From Oceanobacillus jeddahensis (GTDB taxonomy: Bacteria > Bacillota > Bacilli > Bacillales > Amphibacillaceae), in the NCBI RefSeq assembly GCF_000750635.1, contig NZ_CCDM010000002.1:124001-188000 (forward strand): a DNA stretch of 64,000 nt, written 5' to 3'. The notes under the pieces were generated by a model. The model was not told the DNA's origin. It ran no database searches and saw nothing but the letters and a program-made list of their open reading frames with translations. Positions 59,893-64,000 of this stretch are shown here, in pieces. The position numbers and the translations under genes were made by a program. How positions within the stretch are numbered: the first letter of the stretch is position 1; each line of letters opens with the position of its first letter.

Positions 59893-61059
59893 ATGGAAAA
59901 CATAGGTAATAACATTCAGTATCAAATTTATGCAACGATGCAAAATCCAGATCCTGATAGATTTCCAGTAATACATGAGGAGTGGGAAAATCTTGCCCGC
60001 AAAAAATTACAGGATGGCCCTTTTTACTATATTGCAGGCGGAGCTGGAAGTGAAAAAACAATGCGGGCAAATTTGAAAGCGCTTTCTAAACAAGAAATTA
60101 TTCCTCGGATGTTAAGGAATGTAGATCAACGCGATTTATCGGTTCATTTATTCGGGCAAAAGTATCCGTTCCCAATATTACAAGCGCCTATTGGAGTACA
60201 GTCCATCATACATGAAGAAGGGGATATTGGATCTGCAAAAGCATCTGCTGAAATGGGGGTTCCTTATATTGCAAGTTCCGCTTCTTCTGTACCAATGGAA
60301 AAAATAGCAGAGGCTATGGAAGACGCCCCGCGCTGGTTTCAGCTGTATTGGAGTAGAGATTCTGAGATAGTAGCGAGTTTTTTAAGTCGTGCTGAAAAAT
60401 CCGGGTACTCTGCGATTGTAGTAACTTTAGATACACCAATGATGGCTTGGAGAGAGAAAGATTTAAAAAATGTGTATTTACCATTTCTGGCTGGAGAAGG
60501 TGTAGCGAATTATTTTACTGATCCCGCGTTCTTGACTAAGTTGGACAAGCCGCCGCAAGAAGATCCACAAGCTGCCATTATGCATTGGACAACGATTTTT
60601 GGAAATACCGGGTTAACCTGGGATGATATTGATTTTTTACGTGAACATACAAAACTGCCGATTATTTTGAAGGGTATTCTGCACCCGGAAGATGCTAAGC
60701 TTGCTGTAAAAAAAGGTGTTGACGGCATTATTGTATCCAATCATGGCGGACGACAAGTAGATGGAGCTATTGGGGCTTTGGATGCCCTTCCTGATGTTGC
60801 AGCTGCTGTAGGAGATAAAGCAACAATACTCATGGATAGCGGAATCAGACGGGGGTCAGACATTTTAAAAGCCATGGCTCTTGGCGCGGAAGCAGTACTT
60901 GTAGGAAGGCCGCTGATGTATGGTCTTGCCGTCGCAGGGCAAAGAGGTGTAAAAGAAGTAATGCAAAATATACTTGCTGATTTAGATATTACGATGGGGC
61001 TGGCAGGTCAAAGCTCAGTAAGTAATTTAGAAGCTTCGTTGTTAAGAAAAATGGAGTAA
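59893..61059 (+). CDS. FMN-dependent alpha-hydroxy-acid oxidase, lactate 2-monooxygenase-like
   Basis: This 388-residue TIM-barrel flavoenzyme opens with YIAGGAGSEKTMRAN and IIPRMLRNV as in lactate oxidase and monooxygenase. RWFQLYWSRD and VVTLDTPMMAWREKDLKN bind FMN, and SNHGGRQVDG carries the catalytic histidine and the substrate arginine. It oxidises L-lactate or a similar 2-hydroxy acid with oxygen. The start is ATG 59893 after TGGAGGG. It is monocistronic with a strong terminator. The exact product, pyruvate or acetate, is not decided by sequence alone. Confidence 0.9.
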   Translation: MENIGNNIQYQIYATMQNPDPDRFPVIHEEWENLARKKLQDGPFYYIAGGAGSEKTMRANLKALSKQEIIPRMLRNVDQRDLSVHLFGQKYPFPILQAPIGVQSIIHEEGDIGSAKASAEMGVPYIASSASSVPMEKIAEAMEDAPRWFQLYWSRDSEIVASFLSRAEKSGYSAIVVTLDTPMMAWREKDLKNVYLPFLAGEGVANYFTDPAFLTKLDKPPQEDPQAAIMHWTTIFGNTGLTWDDIDFLREHTKLPIILKGILHPEDAKLAVKKGVDGIIVSNHGGRQVDGAIGALDALPDVAAAVGDKATILMDSGIRRGSDILKAMALGAEAVLVGRPLMYGLAVAGQRGVKEVMQNILADLDITMGLAGQSSVSNLEASLLRKME

Positions 61060-61166
61060 GTAAGGATGACCGGAAGAAAATGATCAACGCTAATTTTAAA
61101 TATATAGCAGATTTAAATATTTGATGATATTCGCTTCTTTCCTGAAAAATTTGGAAAATAGTAAAC

Positions 61167-61213
61167 AAAAACTGCCTTTAGAAGTCCTTGGAAGCTTCCA
61201 AAGGCAGTTTTTT
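61167..61213 (+). terminator. intrinsic terminator
   Basis: AAAAACTGCCTTT pairs with AAAGGCAGTTTTT, with an inner GGAAGCTTCC palindrome, and a T run follows. The rest of 61060-61472 shows no gene. Confidence 0.85.
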
Positions 61214-61472
61214 GTTTGGTGTCATAAACACCGTTTTATTTCATTTGGCAGTTGCTTCTTCTGGTACTTATTCGCTATTATAGGAAAAGATGCACCTTCT
61301 GTTTTGGGTAGTGTGATTTTGGTCAATACTACTATACCAATCGTGGAGGTGTTTTTCTTGTTTATGTCTTTGCCCAAGAATATATATAAGTACTTGAATT
61401 TATTCATTTTATAATAGATTTTTTGGTGCAAAAGTTCCGTCAAAAAATATATTAGGAGGAAATAAAAGCTTC

Positions 61473-62339
61473 ATGAGTGACAGAAATAAAGGAATTTTAT
61501 TGTTATTATTATCAGCACTAGGTTTTTCGTTGATGGCTATGTTTGTGAAATTGTCAGGAGACGTGCCTACCATACAAAAAACATTATTTCGTAATGGAGT
61601 AGCAATGATTATTGCGTTAGGTTTTGTTCTTTATCATAGAGAGCGGCTTTTTGGTAAAAAGGAAAACCAAAAATATTTACTCCTGCGATCAGCTCTGGGG
61701 ATGACAGGCGTATTACTAAATTTCTACGCTATTGACCATCTTGTTCTCTCTGACGCGGACATGTTGAATAAAATGAGCCCATTTATAACGATTATTTTTG
61801 CGGCAATTTTCCTAAGAGAGTACGTGATGCGCTTTCAGGTGGTATCTGTTATTATAGCGTTTCTTGGAACGCTATTTATTATCAAGCCAGTTTTCAATCT
61901 GGATATGGTTCCCTATGTAGCGGGGATTTTATCCGCTGTTTTTGCAGGAGGGGCTTACACCGTTTTACGAGTACTTGGGAATAAAGAACAGTTCTATACA
62001 GTTGTATTTTATTTTTCAGCCTTTTCCACAGTAATTCTGTTGCCGCCGGTTATCTTTTTTTATGAACCGATGACAGGGATACAGTGGTTGTATTTGCTTG
62101 CAGCAGGTGTATTCGCCACAGTTGGCCAGTTTGGTATTACCGTTGCTTATAAATTTGCACCAGCAAAAGAAATATCCATCTTTTTCTATTCTACTGTCGT
62201 ATATTCAGGTATCTTCAGTATTGTTCTGTTTGGTCAAATACCTGACATATGGAGTATTCTTGGTTATCTTGCCATATTTGGAGCTTCCTTTTATATGTTC
62301 CTGCGAAATAATCGGGATTTGAAAGAAATGAAGGAATAG
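61473..62339 (+). CDS. EamA/DMT family transporter
   Basis: This 288-residue protein has ten helices in two EamA halves. It opens GILLLLLSALGFSLMAMFVKLSG, the second half begins near AGILSAVFAGGAYTVLRVLG, and the lysine-rich C-terminal tail lies in the cytoplasm. The start is ATG 61473 after AGGAGGAAA. The family exports metabolites or amino acids (RhaT/YdcZ-like). It is separated from hisS by the attenuator region. Confidence 0.88.
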   Translation: MSDRNKGILLLLLSALGFSLMAMFVKLSGDVPTIQKTLFRNGVAMIIALGFVLYHRERLFGKKENQKYLLLRSALGMTGVLLNFYAIDHLVLSDADMLNKMSPFITIIFAAIFLREYVMRFQVVSVIIAFLGTLFIIKPVFNLDMVPYVAGILSAVFAGGAYTVLRVLGNKEQFYTVVFYFSAFSTVILLPPVIFFYEPMTGIQWLYLLAAGVFATVGQFGITVAYKFAPAKEISIFFYSTVVYSGIFSIVLFGQIPDIWSILGYLAIFGASFYMFLRNNRDLKEMKE

Positions 62340-62441
62340 AGCATACAAAGAGATCCGTATTTGAAATAATAACCTACGGGTGTATATTTTGAAATGATCA
62401 AACGATTATGGTAGACTTATTTGAAATCAGAGGTGAGCATT

Positions 62442-62498
62442 ATGAATTTTATCCAAGCAATTTATTCCTGTTCACAACTACATCATCATATCAGATAG
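62442..62498 (+). CDS. histidine-rich leader peptide of hisS (18 aa)
   Basis: The ORF reads MNFIQAIYSCSQLHHHIR and stops at TAG 62498. AGAGGTGAG lies 5 nt before its ATG. Three consecutive CAT codons stand at 62481-62489, four codons before the stop. A hairpin starts at the stop codon and an intrinsic terminator follows, then hisS. The arrangement is that of the his-operon leader peptides in Proteobacteria. It is too short for routine gene finding. Confidence 0.75.
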   Translation: MNFIQAIYSCSQLHHHIR

Positions 62499-62543
62499 CC
62501 TTGCTAATCGATTTAAATTAAAAAATCGAATGAGGAAGGCTAT
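62495..62543 (+). promoter_or_regulatory. pre-terminator (pause/antiterminator) hairpin
   Basis: ATAGCCTT pairs with AAGGCTAT, with an inner TCGATTT/AAATCGA stem. A ribosome stalled on the His codons would cover the left outer arm. CGATTT at 62509 could instead pair with a second AAATCG at 62552-62557, the left arm of the terminator, giving a possible antiterminator. Confidence 0.6.
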
Positions 62544-62551
62544 TATTCATG

Positions 62552-62600
62552 AAATCGCATTGGAATTAAGTAAATCACTTAACTCAGGTGCGATTTTTTT
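62552..62600 (+). terminator. leader (attenuator) terminator before hisS
   Basis: AAATCGCA pairs with TGCGATTT, with an inner TTAAGT/ACTTAA stem, followed by seven T. It lies 36 nt before the hisS start codon, so read-through must be controlled for hisS to be expressed from the leader promoter. Confidence 0.8.
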
Positions 62601-62636
62601 GCGCTTTAAGAAAGGAAAATAGAGGAGGTACGGAAA

Positions 62637-63920
62637 ATGAAGAAAATGGAATATCAAAATGTAAAAGGAACACAAGATTATTTGCCGGAGTCAGAAAGCG
62701 TGCGAAGAAATATCCGGAGAACATTAGAGGATGTATTTATTCAATACGGATGTCAGCCGCTGGAAACACCGATCTTAAATTATACTGAATTGCTTGCTTC
62801 AAAGTATGGCGGTGGAGCAGAAATACTGGAGGAGATGTACACCTTAACAGACAGGGGAGAAAGAAATCTGGCTTTACGCTATGACCTTACCATTCCTTTT
62901 GCCAAGGTGGCGGCAATGAATCCGACATTAAAAATGCCTTTTAAGCGATATGAAATTGGTAAAGTATTTCGAGATGGACCAATAAAAACAGGACGGCTGC
63001 GGGAATTTACACAGTGTGATGTGGATATTGTCGGGGTAGAATCTCAAATGGGTGAAGCAGAATTAATGCTGATGGCGCTAGATGCTTTTGATAAACTCGG
63101 ATTGAAGGTAAACATTCAATATAACAATAGAAAGCTGTTAACTGGGGTATTAGATTTATTTGGTGTAGAAGATGAGAGAATAAATACAGTGGTACTAGTA
63201 TTGGATAAACTTGAGAAGATAGGGGTAGATGCTGTTGTAGATGAGCTTGATGAGCAAGGTGTGTCAGATACTGCAATGCGCTTAATTAAACAGTTTTTGG
63301 TAGATGCGAATCATACGGATTTAAGCTACTTTGAATCCCTGTCTAATCAAAATGAACAAGTAAGAAAAGGATTGCAGGAACTAAAAGAGCTGAAATCGTA
63401 TCTTAACTATCTGGACGTTGGTGAACAATGTATATTTAACCCGTTTCTAGCACGGGGATTAGAAATATACACAGGTACGGTTTATGAAATGTTTTTAGCG
63501 GATGATTCGATAAAATCAAGCATCGGGAGCGGTGGAAGGTATGATAATGCAATTGGCGGATTAATAGGCACCGATGAAACTTTCTCTACTGTTGGGATTT
63601 CATTTGGACTGGATGTTATTTATACAGCGATGTCTGCAGCCGAGGGAAATCAGAAAACTGGCAGAGAGATGGATTATTATATTATTCCGCTAGGTACGGA
63701 AAAAGAATCTCTATCTGTATCAAAATACTTTCGGGATAAGGGATATAAAGTGGAAGTCGAGATGGGAAATAAAAAAGTTGGAAAAGCACTTAATTGGGCA
63801 AATAAAGAAAAAATCCGCAACGTTATTATTATTGGGGACGAGGAAGTCAGAAATAATCAGTTTAAAGTAAAGGATATGTTTTCGGGAAAAGAGATAGTGG
63901 AGTCGTTTTCGTTTCTTTGA
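62637..63920 (+). CDS. hisS: histidine--tRNA ligase
   Basis: This 427-residue class II aminoacyl-tRNA synthetase contains motif 2 FKRYEIGKVFRDGPIK, the histidine-binding LARGLEIYTGTVYE, and motif 3 within SSIGSGGRYDNAIGG. The C-terminal anticodon-binding domain (residues 335-427) contains YYIIPLGTEKESLSVSKYFRD. It is a complete synthetase and not a HisZ subunit, because the anticodon domain and class II motifs are all present. ATG 62637 follows GAGGAGG. Its 5' region has a leader ORF with three His codons and a terminator in place of a visible T-box. It could be a second, regulated hisS copy. Confidence 0.93.
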   Translation: MKKMEYQNVKGTQDYLPESESVRRNIRRTLEDVFIQYGCQPLETPILNYTELLASKYGGGAEILEEMYTLTDRGERNLALRYDLTIPFAKVAAMNPTLKMPFKRYEIGKVFRDGPIKTGRLREFTQCDVDIVGVESQMGEAELMLMALDAFDKLGLKVNIQYNNRKLLTGVLDLFGVEDERINTVVLVLDKLEKIGVDAVVDELDEQGVSDTAMRLIKQFLVDANHTDLSYFESLSNQNEQVRKGLQELKELKSYLNYLDVGEQCIFNPFLARGLEIYTGTVYEMFLADDSIKSSIGSGGRYDNAIGGLIGTDETFSTVGISFGLDVIYTAMSAAEGNQKTGREMDYYIIPLGTEKESLSVSKYFRDKGYKVEVEMGNKKVGKALNWANKEKIRNVIIIGDEEVRNNQFKVKDMFSGKEIVESFSFL

Positions 63921-64000
63921 ACAGAAGGTAAACTGGCAGGTAATACGTTTAAAATATTGGAAGCGGGAGTTTATTGTGAATCCATGAGTTCTAAATAAAT

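Noticed and set aside
61121-61414. 97-codon plus-strand ORF before the EamA gene
   Set aside because: It runs through a strong intrinsic terminator hairpin and has no ribosome site.
62340-62636. T-box riboswitch for hisS
   Set aside because: The conserved T-box string and a specifier stem were looked for and not seen; the His-rich leader ORF explains the region better.

Overview
The window looks like a chromosomal segment of a low-GC Bacillota of the family Bacillaceae, most like Oceanobacillus, Virgibacillus or their relatives. That rests on AT-rich DNA, strong AGGAGG-type ribosome binding sites with many TTG and GTG starts, and families such as YjzC, DUF3021 with LytTR, a sigma-54 regulator and PadR with a HAAS-domain protein. 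The genus is inferred from gene style only. I saw no rRNA, tRNA or CRISPR array.

Layout. 1-9 kb: an ABC exporter with a LytTR/DUF3021 pair, an M3 oligopeptidase, DinB, VOC and Uma2 proteins, a dihydrouridine synthase and DUF2200. 9-11 kb: an ECF sigma/anti-sigma operon with a recognisable self-controlled promoter. 11-18 kb: repeats, a frameshifted regulator, an NAD epimerase, a VTC/DUF4956 pair and a PadR/HAAS operon. 18-29 kb: mixed metabolic, repair and small stress-type genes. 30-38 kb: an amino-acid or polyamine permease with an agmatinase-family enzyme, a TetR-controlled VOC/DNA-alkylation-repair operon, an RsbT-like kinase, a DUF2294 protein, a kinase-like phosphotransferase and a hydrolase.

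38.6-54.6 kb is the coherent core: a probable trans-4-hydroxy-L-proline catabolic island. It holds a proline-racemase-family epimerase, a four-polypeptide FAD/[2Fe-2S] D-hydroxyproline dehydrogenase of HcnABC type, two nearly identical DapA-family deaminases, an aldehyde dehydrogenase, an NhaC-type antiporter and a complete TRAP transporter. It also carries its own sigma-54 factor, a PAS-containing sigma-54 activator and two matching -24/-12 promoters facing away from the activator gene. The inferred route is hydroxyproline to its D-epimer, to pyrroline-4-hydroxy-2-carboxylate, to 2-oxoglutarate semialdehyde, to 2-oxoglutarate. A POT peptide transporter follows.

57-60 kb is a three-layer nest: a roughly 600-bp inverted-repeat element (7-bp target duplication) interrupted by a palindromic repeat (5-bp duplication), itself interrupted by an intact IS3-family insertion (4-bp duplication). 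A second copy of the outer element at 11 kb carries a different insert of 126 bp. Related modules of that insert recur inside two other repeat families in the window.

The window ends with a lactate-oxidising flavoenzyme, an EamA exporter and hisS. hisS is preceded by an 18-codon leader ORF with three consecutive histidine codons, an intervening hairpin and an intrinsic terminator: the architecture of ribosome-mediated attenuation instead of the T-box usual in this group.
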